Shown here: piece after piece, positions 23,131 through 34,728 of the stretch
Layout of the letters: every line of letters begins with the position of its first letter
How positions within the stretch are numbered: the first letter of the stretch is position 1
Assembly: GCA_963691815.1 (NCBI GenBank)
Contig: OY829668.1
Location: forward strand, 14,871,643-14,935,642
DNA from: Echiichthys vipera
Lineage: Eukaryota; Chordata; Actinopteri; Perciformes; Trachinidae
DNA: 64,000 nucleotides
Direction of reading: 5' to 3'
Program-made: the position numbers and the translations under genes
Notes under the pieces: generated by a model
The model's input: the letters and a program-made list of their open reading frames with translations, nothing else
Told to the model about the DNA's origin: nothing
Database searches by the model: none

Positions 23131-23999
23131 TATCAAGAATTAAAAAACACACATGCAAAAAGAAATCCTATTGGTGGGATTGGTGGTTATTTTGCAGATA
23201 AATCCACCTGCTTTAGATGTTTTCACTCAAATGGTCATATCAGAGCCTCGTAGGTCTGGGTTAGAAGGTGCTGCTACACCAACCAGCACGTTCAGAAGAC
23301 TGTTAGCTATTCACATGGCAACGGTCGCCATTAGGACCTCTTGGGGTCACTTTGTAATGGTCCTGGAGTCCTTATTGAATTAAAACCAAAAGGATGGTTA
23401 AGTTTGTGCAACATAACTACTTGGTTAGCTTTAGGAAAAGATCGCGGTTAGGGTTAAAATACCAAAGAACATTATGTTATAAAGATAACTTAAAAACTCA
23501 CCATTGAATTTTGGTTTCACAGGTTTTAATAGTCCTTATCGTTGTCGTCTTACAGCACCGGGGTCAAGCAGTTGAAAGCAACATGAATGGGATGATACTG
23601 GATAGATGCTTCATATTTACTGTGGTGATGAGCAACTAATAACAATCGTCCAACAACAGCCGAATCGGCTGATAAGCTTCGCCTAAATCAGAAAAGACGG
23701 AATGGATTTTCATAAAGGTTTTTTGTTTTCATTGCCACATAACTGGCAGCCAATTTTGATGACGTAACTCACTTCATGACTTAAAGGCAAATTTTAAGCA
23801 TTTTGCAACCTGGACTCTATTTGCTCATGTATTTCTGTGTAATGTGTCAGTATTGGGTGGAGCTGCTGTGAACCAGCTGAACCTGCACACCAACGATATG
23901 CGTCCACTAAAAGAGTTAGTGTAAGTTAGTCGGACACTTGTGATAACAGTCTGTGCCAGGCTGCACCGCTCCACTCAAGACTCGACACTCACTGATCAA
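23131..23999. other. Intergenic, little recognisable
   Basis: A short piece at 23395-23450 ('aactacttggttagctttag') is a reverse-strand relative of the 'ctaaacctaaccaagtagtt' repeats at 41725-41890. Nothing else recognised. Confidence 0.35.
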
Positions 24000-24360
24000 A
24001 AATCCAGTTCATTCCCAGCTGTGGTATATTGGTGCAAGTGATGATATGGAGATGTATTGTAGAAATGCCTGTTGACACCGTCTTGTTGCATATAGAAATG
24101 TTTATTACAAAAAGTTTCCCTTAAAGTCTCTGGAAAACTTGGAGGGTCTCCAGCCAATATGAAAATCCTGTTGAGATGTACAGCTTTTATAGAGGAAGAA
24201 ACAAAGAGAGCGCAGATGTTCCAGATGTTTCTGAGAAAAAGGGTGAACTCATGAAAGGGGGGAGACCTGGGGGCTCCCCACTCGAGACCCAGGCAGAGAA
24301 AAACATACCATGAGGCCCTTTCATGTGAACATGTGAACCACACAGCGTTCAGAAAGTGGT
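24000..24360. repeat. Dispersed repeat shared with 30690-30960
   Basis: 'ttggtgcaagtgatgatatg', 'attacaaaaagtttccctta' and 'gtctctggaaaacttgga' recur in the same order and orientation at 30690-30960 with moderate divergence. No terminal repeats could be defined. Confidence 0.55.
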
Positions 24361-24944
24361 CCAGCAGGGTGACCAGAATCCACAGAGATTTGTCGTCGGA
24401 GCAACCAGCTGGACGTTCACAATCTGAATTTGGAGCCTGAACTTTGGAAAGACAAACTACGGTGCAACAAATCCATGACCCGATTTCAATCGTATTTTAG
24501 GAAAAACCAAGATTTTTACAGATTTGTTGATTTCTATCTCAAGTTTGTACAGTAAATTCTATAAAATACTGATGGAATCTCAAACCAGCTTCACTGACTT
24601 CTCTTAGTTTGGTTGTGCTTGTAAATTTTAGCATTTTAAATATGTTTTCAACTGTGGCCTCTCTAGTCTTTATTCTCTCATGATTATGACATTGACTCTT
24701 TCTACGCTGCATATGTTTGCCATTTGTATCATTTTGTTTTTTTTAAGATGAATATGAAAAAAGAGCTTTTAGAGACAATAGAAAAGTAAATTTAGCACTT
24801 CCACATTACTGGGTTTCTTCAACACTAGTTCAGATCTGATGGACACGTGCTGTTTCTTTTGTGAAACCACTCTCTTTACACTTTACACGGAGACAGGGGT
24901 CCATCTCCTGTTTGTGTTCGCGTCCTGGAAGTGCTACCCCTAAC
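24361..24944. other. Intergenic, nothing recognised
   Basis: A/T-rich sequence without gene, array or element boundaries that I can support. Confidence 0.4.
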
Positions 24945-26580
24945 TAAAACCTTTTTTCTAATACTAACGTCTAAACTTAACCATCATCTTTTGTCATCTA
25001 AACTTAACCGTCACCTTTTGTTGACTAAACTTTATGTCACCTTTTGTCGTCTCAACTTTGCCATCATCTTTTGTCATCTAAAGTTAACCGTCACCTTTTG
25101 TTGACTAAACTTTACATCACCTTTTGTCGTCTCAACTTTACCGTCACCTTTTGTCATCTAAATATAACCATCAACTTTTGTCATCTAAACTTAACCTTCG
25201 CCTTTAGTCGTCTCAACTTAACGTCACCTTTTGTCGTCTCAACTTAACCGTCGCGTTTAGTTGACTGAACTTAACCGTCGTCTTTTGTCGTATAAACTTA
25301 ACCGTCGCCTTTTGTCATCTAAATTTAACCATCAGCTTCTCTCGTCTGTCACCTTTTGTTGCCTCAACTGAACCATCACCTTTTGTCGTCTAAACTTTAC
25401 GTCACCTATTGTCGTCTAAATTTAACCATCAGCTTCTCTCGTCTAAACTTAACCGTCACCTTTTGTCATCTCAACTTAACCGTCACCTATTGTCGTCTAA
25501 ATTTATCCATCACCTTTTCACGTCCAAACTTTATATCATCTTTTGTCGTCTAAACTCAACCGTCGCCTTTTGTTGGCTAAACTGAACAATCAACTTTTGT
25601 TGTCTAAATTTAACCGTCAGTTTTTCTCGTCTAAACTTAATTGTCACTTTTTGTCGTCTTAACCGTCAGCCTTAGTCATCTAAACTTAACCGTCCCCTTT
25701 TGTCGGCTAAACTGAACTGTCACCTTTTGTCGTCAAAATTTAACCGTCGCCTTTTGTTGTTTAAACTTAACCATCACCTTTTGTCGTCTAAACTTGACGT
25801 CGCCTTTTGTCGTCTAAATTTAACCATCAGCTTCTCTCGTCTAAACTTATCGCAGCTTTTGTCGCCTAAACTTTACATCACCTTTTGTCGTCTCAACTTA
25901 ACCGTCGCGTTTAGTTGACTGAACTTAACCTTCACCTTTCTTTGTCTGAATTTAACCGTCACCTTTTCTCGTCTAAACTTAACCGTCGCCTTTTGTCATC
26001 TAAACTTCACCGTCATCTTTTGTCGTATAAACTTAACCGTCGCCTTTTGCCATCTAAATTTAACCGTCAACTTTTGTCGTCCAAACTTAACAGTAGCCTT
26101 TAGTCACTAAACTTTACATCAGCTATTGTCATCTAAATTTAACCATCAGCTTTTCTCGTCTAAACTTAAAGGTCACCTTTTGTCGTCTCAACTTAACGTT
26201 GCCTTTTGTCATCTCAACTTAACCGTCGCCTTTTGTCGTCTCAACTTAATCGTCGCCTTTTGTCGTCTAAACTTAACCGTCGCCTTTTGTCGTCTAAACT
26301 TAACCGTCGCCTTTTGTCGTCTAAACTTAATGTCGCCTTTTATTGTCTAAACTTAACCGTCACATTTTGTCAGCTAAACTGAACCATCACCTTTTGTTGT
26401 CTAAACTTTACGTCACTTTTGTCATCTAAATTTAACCATCAGCTTCTCTCGTCTAAACTTAACCATCACCTTTTGTCGTCTCAACTTAACCGTCCCATCT
26501 TGTCGTCTCAACTCTTCCATCACCTTTTCACGTCCAAACTTTATATCGTCTTTTGTTGTCTAAACTCAACCGTCTCCTTT
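24945..26580. repeat. 27-bp minisatellite, about 60 copies (1.6 kb)
   Basis: The unit is 'taaccgtcaccttttgtcgt' plus 'ctaaact', 27 bp with many variants (gtcgcc, atcagcttctctcg). The period is nine codons, giving several 60-78-codon open frames rich in LLSSKLN; stops recur irregularly. The array ends abruptly against a truncated Gypsy reverse-transcriptase/RNase H fragment at about 26580. Confidence 0.95.
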
Positions 26581-26582
26581 TG

Positions 26583-27220
26583 GGTGACGAACTACCGCTC
26601 GGCGTCTGGGACTTGGAGGATTGGTGCAGAGCTGAAGCGGCCCCTCAGGGTCTGAAAGGCAGTATCTGCAGAATGGGACCATCAGAAGGGAGTCTTGGAG
26701 GATGTCAGGGCTGTGAGAGGGGCAGCGATAGAGCTAAAGTTGCGGATGAAATGCCTGTAAAAATTGGCAAAGCCCAGGAACTGCTGCAACTTCTTACGTG
26801 TTTCAGGGACTGGCCAACCTATCACTGCGTCAACCTTGGCAGGATCCATCTCCAGGCGACCCTGGGCCACAATGTAACCCAGAAATGGCACGGACTGTGT
26901 GTGAAACTCACATTTTTCGGCCTTCACGAAAAGGGAGTTCTCCAGCAGGCGTTGGAGGACCGTCTGGACGTGATAGATATGTAAAAAATGAGGATATTGT
27001 CTAAATAGACAAAAACATATTTGTCAATCATGTCTCTAAGAATGTCGTTGACCAAGGCCTGAAAGACTGCCGGGCATTGGTGAGGCCGAATGGCATCACC
27101 AAATACTCATAATGTCTGGTGGGTGTGTTAAAAGCAGTCTTCCATTCATCCCCCTCTCTGATGCGGACAAGGTGGTAGGCATTACGGAGGTCGAGCTTGG
27201 TGAAGATCATGGCCCCTTGA
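26583..27220 (-). pseudogene. Gypsy reverse transcriptase, broken
   Basis: Recognisable RT blocks are FTKLDLRNAYHLVRIREGDE, WKTAFNTP, YLVMPFGLTNA, then VYLDNILIF and KCEFHTQSVPFLGYIV, FLGFANFYRHFI. A frameshift follows FGLTNA. The catalytic box, YLDD in Gypsy elements, reads YLDN, so one of the metal-binding aspartates is lost. The frame after the box is also disturbed before KAEKCEF. This copy cannot encode an active enzyme. Confidence 0.85.
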
Positions 27221-27338
27221 AGTGACTCTAAGGCTGAGGAGAAGAGGGTACAGGTTCTTTATGGTGATGTCCTTTATGTAGGACTCCATGGACTCCCGTT
27301 CAGGACCAGACGCCCCTTGCGAGGTAAAGTGCCAGGCA

Positions 27339-27809
27339 TCAGGTCAATGGAGCAGTCATATGGCTGATGAGGGGGCAATGAAGTCGCCTTAGCCTTACTG
27401 AACGCCTCCCGGAAGTCATGGTACTCGGCCGGAACTCTGGACAAGTCAAGACAGGAAATTTGATGCGTTGTCTGCGGGGGTAAGGAGGCCTCTTTAAGGC
27501 AGACCTGGTGACAGGAGTTCCTCCAACCTCTATGTGGGGACTATGTTGACAGAGCCAGGGGTAGCCTACGATCAGTGGAAGGTTGGAAGATGACAGGAGA
27601 TGAACCCGGATGGTCTCATGGTGGTTACCGGAGAGCAGCACGTGGACAGGAGAAGTCTGATGAGTGACGGTCCCCAGAAGATGGCCATCAAGGGCTTTGG
27701 CAGGGATTGGGGTGTCAAGCGGAGCCCTCTCTAGTCCCAGTTGTAGGGCCAAGCTCTCAGCCATAATGGTGGCATCCGCACCAGAAAGTGAGCAGGGTGT
27801 GTGCACCAC
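27339..27809 (-). pseudogene. Gypsy protease-region open frame
   Basis: A 156-codon minus-strand frame includes SGADATIMAESLALQLGL and LPLIVGYPWLCQHSPHI. These fit the retropepsin-like fold region of fish Gypsy polyproteins (a D/S-G-A-x-x-x-F/I motif, then G.PWL..H.P). The expected catalytic Asp-Ser/Thr-Gly is altered or lies before the open part. Confidence 0.55.
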
Positions 27810-27839
27810 CAGGAAGGAGGAGCTTGACTTGGAACAGGG

Positions 27840-28870
27840 TATGAAAGCTTGAGGAGGAAGACTTTGCTGCTGTGTGACTCACCAGGACTTCCTCACTCAC
27901 TGGTGAGCCCTGTCTTTTAACGGGCAGCGAGAGACAAAATGTCCAGCTTGACCACAGTATATGCACAGGTTCCCCTTATGGCGGCGCTCTCGTTCTTCAG
28001 GTGTAAGCTTGCTGCGGCCCATCTGCATGGGGTCAGGCTCTACCGCATTATCCATAACAAATGAAGAGGAACCGGAAGCAGATGAAGAACCTGGCCAGCG
28101 GGCTGAGTCAAGACAACCAGGGGTGTTCTGTCTCCTCTCCCTTCTCCGGGCTTGGATGCGGAGGTCCAGTCGGACAGTAAGCTCAATGAGTTCATCAAGT
28201 GTGGAAGGTAGAGGATAGGAAACTAGTTAATATTTTATGTAGTCTGCCAGACCATGCAGGAAAGCATCGCCCAGAGCCATATTATTCCAGTCGCTCCGAC
28301 AGGCCCTGGTCCGGAAGTCGATGGAGAAGTCAGCCACTGACTGGTTCCCTTTGCGCAGGGAGAGCAGATCACGGGCAGCATCAGAACCGGAAGCCCCCAA
28401 CCCGAAGACCTTGCATAGCTCGTCAGAGAAGGCCTTAAATGATGCACCTGGGAGTCCGCCTTTCCCACTCTGCTGTTCCCCAGAGGAGGGCTCTGCCGGT
28501 CAGGTTGCTGATCACCTATGCCACCCTGGCTTCCTCGGTGGCGAACGTGTATGGCTGCACGCTGAAGAGTAAGGAGCAGGAGGTCAGGAATGGACTGCAG
28601 GGTTCAGGATTCCCATCATATCGCTCTGGGGTTCCCACTCAGGGCTCGGAGATCATCCTGGGCTGTGGCAGAGCTGGAGCAGGAGGTTCCAGTGTGGGGA
28701 CTGGAACTGCAGGAGGATGAGTGGACCTCAGCTGTTGCAACTGGGCGGAGAGGGCTGCAAAGCCATTGGTGTTGGCCTCTGCATCACGTCTGGCTTGTGC
28801 AGCAGCCTCCTCCATTCTCTGCTCATGTTGCATGAGCGCGTTCTCAATCCTCTCAAACGTTGTTTACATA
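27840..28870 (-). pseudogene. Gypsy gag remnant with CCHC zinc knuckle
   Basis: Minus-strand translation around 27890-27965 gives LCIYCGQAGHFVSRCPLKDR, a clear C-x2-C-x4-H-x4-C knuckle. Further upstream at 28639-28850 the gag N-terminal part reads MQHEQRMEEAAAQARRDAE. Several frame changes separate the blocks. Nucleocapsid knuckles bind the element RNA during packaging. Confidence 0.75.
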
Positions 28871-29099
28871 GTGAACTCACACGGTTCGGTTTTGGCAACA
28901 AAACCACTTGGTAAGGGTTAGGAAAAGTGTTTGTAACGTAACCAGATAAACATGAACGGGAAAAGTCCGCTGCTTGTTTGACCCATTCATCACCCTGACA
29001 GCTAGTCTTGAGTTCCATGTTTAGTGCAATAGGCATCTTTCAAATAACATTTCAGCATTTCTAGTCTGACATATTTCTGTATTCCATCACAGTAGAAAC
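28871..29099. other. Short 'accaagtggttttg'-type repeat and unassigned flank
   Basis: 'aacaaaaccacttggtaagg' is a reverse-strand relative of the repeats at 41725-41890. Nothing else is recognised. Confidence 0.35.
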
Positions 29100-30300
29100 A
29101 GTTCAGAGTTAGTGAGACTTCTCACCCCTCCTGTCTTACACTTTGGACAGTTTGCTTTGAGAAGAACACCGTACAGTTTGTCAATTCCTATTGATTCTTT
29201 CTGTGTCATCTGTTGTCCACTCTGCATGCCCAATCAGGATATGTCAGCAGCTCCTTCCAAATCAAATGTATGGATCTCCTTCTTGTTCTCTGTATACTTA
29301 ATGAGCAGCTGTAATTTTTTTCTGGGAACAAGTGGTCTGCATTGCTTATGTTTTCGTCCCTTCATTGATTACTCTGGAATGAAGCTATATCTGTTATAAT
29401 AAACTACTGTCTTTTCTTTGTAGTAACACACTCCTGGACCTCTCTCAGGACAAGTCTCACTCTTTCAGTCAGGATAAATTACAGGGAATGTCCAGTCATG
29501 CTAATTTCTGTTAGAACATTAATGTTATTACCTATTATGTGTTAGCATTGAGCTAACATACTTTTTTAATGTGTTTTATTGTAAATCGGTAAACATCGCA
29601 ATGATACAAATGAACATCTAACAGACTACGCACTAATTATTCACCTCATGGATGTAGCGGTTATGCTAGCTATAGGGGTTATTTTTATTTCTGTTAGCTC
29701 ATTAATGGTTATTCCTATTATGTGTTAGCATTGAGCATCAAAGTTCAGTTTTTGAACTAATTTGTAAAAACATAGTTCTTGCTCTTTACCCTCTTGGTAG
29801 ACCAGCTCAGTAGACAGCAGCGTTTAACAGCTTTTTTTCTGTCTTTAGCTAGCCGACAGAATTAAATATGAGGCTCACTCATACAATACAAAGTCAAGGG
29901 AGAGACTAAACCCCAAAAATGTTAAAAACGTTCAACGCTCAAGCTCCATAATTCAGTCTTAGTGAATTACAGTCTGTTCCCATGTTTACACCACCCATTT
30001 CCTGACATGTAAAATGTGTTTGAAATGTGTTAGCTTCACGATGATATTGCCATCGTGAAGCTAATTTCTGTTAGCTCATTAATAGTAATTTTAAGAAGTT
30101 TCCCCAGGGGCCAGAGACTAACCCACTCTAACCTCTCTGATATGTTTGAGATCAGCATTCCTCATTGCATGAGCTATTGTATTCATAACTACTGACAGCC
30201 TGTGTACACAGGGCAAAGAAGTCAATGAAGATGGAGATGCAGAGTTCAGTCGCAGTGAAGTTCAAAAACTTTTTGGAATGAACACTGGTGGGTGGTGGTC
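29100..30300 (+). other. Unassigned region with exon-like segments
   Basis: Three segments look like exons by their borders. About 29143-29270 follows 'acactttggacag'. About 29424-29486 follows the strong acceptor 'tcttttctttgtag' and reads NTLLDLSQDKSHSFSQDKLQ. 30212-30287 lies between 'tgtgtacacag' and 'gtgggt' and reads GKEVNEDGDAEFSRSEVQKL, FGMNT. I recognise none of them, and I cannot show that they belong together. Between them the phrase 'atttctgttagctcattaat' occurs three times (near 29500, 29690 and 30064). This could be a decayed gene, captured gene pieces or chance. Confidence 0.2.
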
Positions 30301-30689
30301 CTTACGTGGGATGGTGTTTGTTTTTTTGGATACTGAATATGTGTATTTATGTCAACCATTTTGAGAATTGCTTTGTGTTTTGATTGTTAAATGTCCGTGT
30401 TAACTTCTTTCCAATCCTGTACCCTCTTTGAACTATATTTTCAGCCATGTAACCTCTAACCAGTAAAAAACATTTGGTTATGTTTCCTTCACTAAATTCA
30501 TGACAAATCTAATTTTCTTTGTCATCATGCAAAAAACTGCATTTTTTTTTGATATGCTAAGGAATGCACCATTTTTGCGACACCATGCCAAGCACATCAG
30601 CCGACAGTCTCGACGTCTCATTGGTGCCAACACTGGAAATATGGAAATCGATGACAGCTTCAGGAGCAGCCTTTTCTCGTCCTCAAGAT

Positions 30690-30960
30690 AGTAACTGTGG
30701 TATCTTGGTGCAGATGATGATATGAAGATGTTTTGTAGCAAATCCCGCCGACACGTTCTTGTTGTATATTACAAAAAGTACAGCGTCTTCAAGTCTCTAG
30801 AAAAACCTGGAGAATCTCCTGGTCAATATGAAAAATCTCCTGAAATACACAAATCTTCAGTTCTTGTAGGGGGAGCCTAAAGGGGAGGACAAAAACATCT
30901 GGTTCTTATTCTGATGAAAAAATCAATCATATGAGCCCCCTTTCCCAAATCTGGAATTTT
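30690..30960. repeat. Dispersed repeat, second copy (see 24000-24360)
   Basis: 'cttggtgcagatgatgatat', 'ttacaaaaagtacagcgtct' and 'aagtctctagaaaaacctgg' match the copy at 24000-24360 in order and orientation. Confidence 0.55.
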
Positions 30961-31744
30961 TAAACCAAACATCGTGGGAGTGTATATAACTTTGGTATTA
31001 ATTAATATTATTATTTGATTAATTTTAGTATACTTTAAATTGTTGACTGTTATTGTTAAAAAAAAAAAATATATATATGTTTTTCAATGTCGTTGACCGC
31101 TGTTTTTTAATTTTATTTCAAAGTACCGATATCGGCACCGTTCAAAAAGTATCGTTTTAGAAGTGGTATAGAAAAAAAAAAAACGATACCCAATCCTAAT
31201 GTTGATGCAATGGGTAGATTATTTAAATTGAGCAATTGTGTCTAATTTCTTATTAAAATGTTGTATTTTATCTGATGCAAAATAAACAACAACATAATAT
31301 TGGTATTATAAATTACCAAGGTCTTTAATTGAAAAACCAATATGGGTCGACCACTAGGCCAGAAAATCTTCTACATGTTTTTTCCCCTCAACCAATCACC
31401 ATTCACAATGCAGGAGCTTTTAGTCCAGACTGATCGATATCAACAATCTATTGCTGTTTGAATGGGTCAGGTACATACTCTGACATTTAAACTCCTATAA
31501 TTAGCCCCCTGAACAGAGCATATGAATAACAATTTGCTAATTTGCCCTGAGAGGAAGCAAAGCAAGACACAGAAATATGGATCCTGTTTTATCGAACGGA
31601 TAAACCAAGGAGCCTCATATAGTTTATGTGTTTATATCTAAAGTATGGAAAATAATTCATGATGTAAACATTTAATAAACGATATAAACTGACATCTGAC
31701 CTTTCTGTTGGTAATTATGGCCTAATATGAAACGCATTTAAGTG
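30961..31744. other. A/T-rich intergenic with a transposon-end fragment
   Basis: Around 31122-31200, 'aagtaccgatatcggcaccg' and 'aacgatacccaatcctaa' resemble one terminus of a hAT-type element; no partner end is seen. The rest is unassigned. Confidence 0.3.
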
Positions 31745-32225
31745 TAATGCTGTGATCACACCGCCCGCAATAGAAGCAGCGTGATTACATACGTGCGGCG
31801 TGATAGACGTGGACATCGATTGATATTCGCATCCACCGGCGTCAACAAAATATTTAACTTTTCAGTTAAATCGCGTGACGCTGTGGAGCAGCCAATCAGC
31901 ATTGAGACTCAACACAGACTCTCCAGGTCAACCGTCATCATCCAATCTCGTGCCGTGGAAGTCAAACCAACAGAGACAGATCTGGGGTCTTTTCTTCGGC
32001 AAACAAAATATAGTGTTCCAAGAAGAGGACCCTCGACCACATGCCGTGCAGCTGTTCCAGTGCACTGGAGGAGGGGCGCTGTCACTGGAAACACTATCAG
32101 GTCCTCGAGTCCATTGTTGAGGAAATCATCAAGGGGATCAGCGACAAAAGATACGCCAAGTATCAAGAGAGGTCTTATCTTTGATTCCCTCAGCAATGGA
32201 CTCAAGTATTTTTGCTGATAATCAC
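31745..32225. mobile_element. Harbinger-like repeat interrupted by the LTR element
   Basis: 'gtgatcacaccgcccgcaat' at the left, then 'aacttttcagttaaatcgcg' and 'cagccaatcagcattgagac', resembles the layout of the Harbinger-like element at 426-1155 ('gaacttttcaggcaacattg', 'cagctaatcggcgttgatat'). The LTR retrotransposon starts at 32226, so the right part of this older repeat may continue after 37237. The open frame of 145 codons here resembles no known protein. Confidence 0.4.
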
Positions 32226-32580
32226 TGTGAGCCTCCCTGCTCACCGGACAGAAGGACAATGAGAGACACAGCGTTTGGCAGCGGTTAACTATTTATTTTC
32301 AGCTTCTTCTCCCCCCCCCCAAACGTGACTCAACGTCTTTCACGTGTACGGACGAGCGGCCGTCCCTCTGACGGCCGTGGTCCGGTGTCTGCTGCCTCCT
32401 TATTTGGTCCCGCTCTGGTCCTCCCATAGGACCCAGTCTACTGCAAGAGACAGAACCAGGTTACAACCGTGCTTATATAGCTGACTGATTACCTGATTCT
32501 GTCCAGCTGTCTGATCACCGGCCGAGCCACTCCTCCCTCTCCTCCAGCAGTCGACACCTTAACCACACCCCACTGCCACA
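32226..32580 (-). repeat. 3' LTR of the Gmr1-like element
   Basis: 355 bp, TG...CA ends on either strand. It includes a run of ten C at about 32311-32320. It matches the other LTR in length and, by eye, in sequence, including the C run, implying a recent insertion or gene conversion. Confidence 0.93.
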
Positions 32581-32597
32581 TACCCCCACCGCCCGAC
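32581..32597 (-). promoter_or_regulatory. Polypurine tract of the LTR element
   Basis: Immediately upstream of the 3' LTR, the minus strand reads GGGCGGTGGGGGTA before the LTR start TGTGG. Purine-rich tracts at this place prime plus-strand DNA synthesis in LTR retroelements. It is somewhat impure. Confidence 0.5.
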
Positions 32598-32891
32598 TTA
32601 GGCCGGGATCCCACCGGCCGCAAGCCCACTCCCCCCCCCCTCCGCGGAGCGGGAGAGAAAGTCAGCCACGACCATGCGGTTACCCGGCCTATGGATCACC
32701 TTGAACCGGAACGGCTGTAATGCCAGATACCAGCGAGTGATCCGCGCGTTGGCATCTTTCATGCGGTGGAGCCATTGGAGCGGGGCATGGTCCGACCAGA
32801 GGGTGAATGAGCGCCCCAGGAGGTAGTAGCGGAGGGCCCCGACCGCCCACCGTATGGCGAGGCACTCCTTTTCCACCGTACTGTAGTTCAC
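32598..32891 (-). pseudogene. Gmr1-like RNase H, C-terminal part after a stop
   Basis: The frame continues directly from the RT/RNase H frame after an in-frame TGA at about 32910-32912. It reads NYSTVEKECLAIRWAVGALR, YYLLGRSFTLWSDHAPLQWL and ends PGNRMVVADFLSRS. These are the conserved E and D regions and the tail typical of Gypsy RNase H (STVEKECLA, T.WSDH..L.WL, N..ADFLSR). RNase H removes the RNA template during reverse transcription. The frame is otherwise open to its natural stop close to the polypurine tract. Confidence 0.9.
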
Positions 32892-32909
32892 CTCCCGCTG
32901 AGCCAGCTT

Positions 32910-34728
32910 TCAGCTAATGTACAGTACGGGGCGGTCGATCCCCTCCACCTCCTGGGACAAAACGGCCCCCAGCCCACTGTTCGAGGCATCGGTCTGCAGG
33001 ACGAAAGGGAGAGAAAAGTTAGGGGTGTACAAGAGTGGCTCCCCACAGAGGGCTCGCTTCACCCTCTCAAACGCCAGCTGACACGGCTCCATCCACTGGA
33101 CCGGATCTGAGGCACCCTTTCGGGTCAGGTCGGTGAGGGGGCTGGTCAGCTCCGAAAAGGCCGGAATGAACCTCCTATAGTAACCGGCCAGCCCCAGAAA
33201 CCTCCTGACCTCCTTTTTTGTCTTGGGTGTCGGGCAGGCCGCCACTGCTGCGGTCTTTTGCACCTGTGGCCGCACCTGCCCGCCCCCCAAGTGGTACCCC
33301 AAATACCGTACCTCCCTCCGTCCAACCGCACACTTCTTCGGGTTGGCCGTGAGCCCCGCCTTCCTCAGAGACTCGAGCACCGCCCCTACCTGCTGCATAT
33401 GCTGCTCCCAGGACTCACTATGAATGATTACATCATCCAAGTAGGCCGCAGCATATGCAGAGTGAGGCCGCAGTACCCGGTCCATGAGGCGCTGGAAAGT
33501 AGCTGGGGCCCCGAACAGCCCGAACGGAAGTGTGACAAACTGGTACAAACCGTACGGAGTGGAGAAGGCCGTCTTTTCCCTGGACTCCGGCGACAGGGGA
33601 ATCTGCCAGTAGCCCTTGGTCAGATCCAGTGTCGTGAAAAAGCGAGCCGTGCCCAGCCGATCCAGGAGTTCGTCGACCCGGGGCATTGGGTAGGCATCGA
33701 ATTTGGACACCTCATTGACCCTGCGATAGTCCACACAGAACCGTATTGACCCATCAGACTTGCGAACCAGCACAATGGGGCAACACCAGTCACTGTTGGA
33801 CTCTTCTATTACCCCCATCTCCAACATGGCCTGAAGCTCTGCCAGAACCATTTTCCTCTTGTGTTCTGGCAGCCGATAGGGTCGTGAACGCACGGTCACC
33901 CCTGGGGGTGTTTCTATGTGGTGGTGTATGAGGCTTGTGCGTCCTGGCAGGGGCGAGAACACATCCGCAAAACGCTGCTGCAACGAGGCCACATCTGCTA
34001 TCTGGCTCGGTGAGAGATGGTCATCAAAGGGGACCGGTGCTGAATAGTTCGATTTTTCCACCTCCGGCCCCAACTCATCTCTCTCGATCACCGTAGTAGC
34101 CAGAGAAACAGCAGTCACCTCCCTCCAGGCTTTAAGGAGGTTGAGGTGGTAAACCTGTGTGGCTCCGCCCCTGTCTGAACGCACAACCTCATAGTCAACA
34201 TCCCCCACTCGCCGTGTGACCACAAAGGGCCCTTGCCACTTGGCGAGCAATTTGGAGCTAGATGATGGTAGCAATACAAGCACTTTATCTCCCGGTGAAA
34301 ACTGTCTAAGTTTTGCCCCTCTGTTGTACAGACGCTGTTGACGTTCCTGGGCCTGGAGCAAATTCTCCCGTGATAACTGACCCAGTGAGTGGAGTTTTGC
34401 TCGCAGGTCCAGGACGTGCTGCACCTCGCTCTTGCTGGTGCTTGGACCCGCCTCCCAGTTTTCCTTAACCAGGTCCAAGACACCCCGCGGTTTTCGGCCG
34501 AACAGGAGTTCGAAGGGAGAAAATCCCGTGGAGGCCTGGGGAACCTCCCGCACTGCAAACAACAGAGGGTCCAACCATTTATCCCAATTACGGCTATCCT
34601 CGTGCACGAACTTACGAATCATGTTCTTTAGTGTTTTGTTAAACCGCTCCACCAGGCCGTCGGTCTGGGGATGGTACACACTAGTCCGGATTGAACGGAT
34701 GCCCAGTAATTCGTATAGTTCGCGTATG
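32910..34728 (-). pseudogene. Gmr1-like integrase C-terminus, reverse transcriptase and RNase H start
   Basis: The 589-codon open part begins inside integrase (HPQTDGLVERFNKTL, with the catalytic Glu at residue 11). It continues with the C-terminal GPF module (KWQGPFVVTRRVG, about 147-159), a spacer, then RT: WCCPIVLVRKSDGSIRFCVD (about 298-317), TTLDLTKGYWQIPL with catalytic Asp 352, PFGLFGAPATFQRLM and YLDDVIIHS (YLDD 414-417), then LGLAGYYRRFIP and the first RNase H box LQTDASNSGLGAVL (about 562-575). All RT catalytic residues are present. It is out of frame with the upstream integrase part and ends at a TGA within RNase H. There is no ATG of its own at a plausible start; the Met in the frame is internal to integrase. 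Confidence 0.92.

Larger units (their letters stand above)
26583..28870 (-). mobile_element. Decayed Ty3/Gypsy retrotransposon fragment (gag-PR-RT, no LTRs)
   Basis: The minus strand holds, from right to left, a gag start (NALMQHEQRMEEAAAQA), a CCHC knuckle, a protease-like region, and RT up to the very start of RNase H (FQTLRGRFSSAPILQVPDA). The order is the usual gag-PR-RT-RH of Gypsy, unlike the element at 32.2-37.2 kb. There are frameshifts between blocks, and neither LTR nor integrase is present. Truncation at RNase H coincides with the edge of the 27-bp array. Confidence 0.85.
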
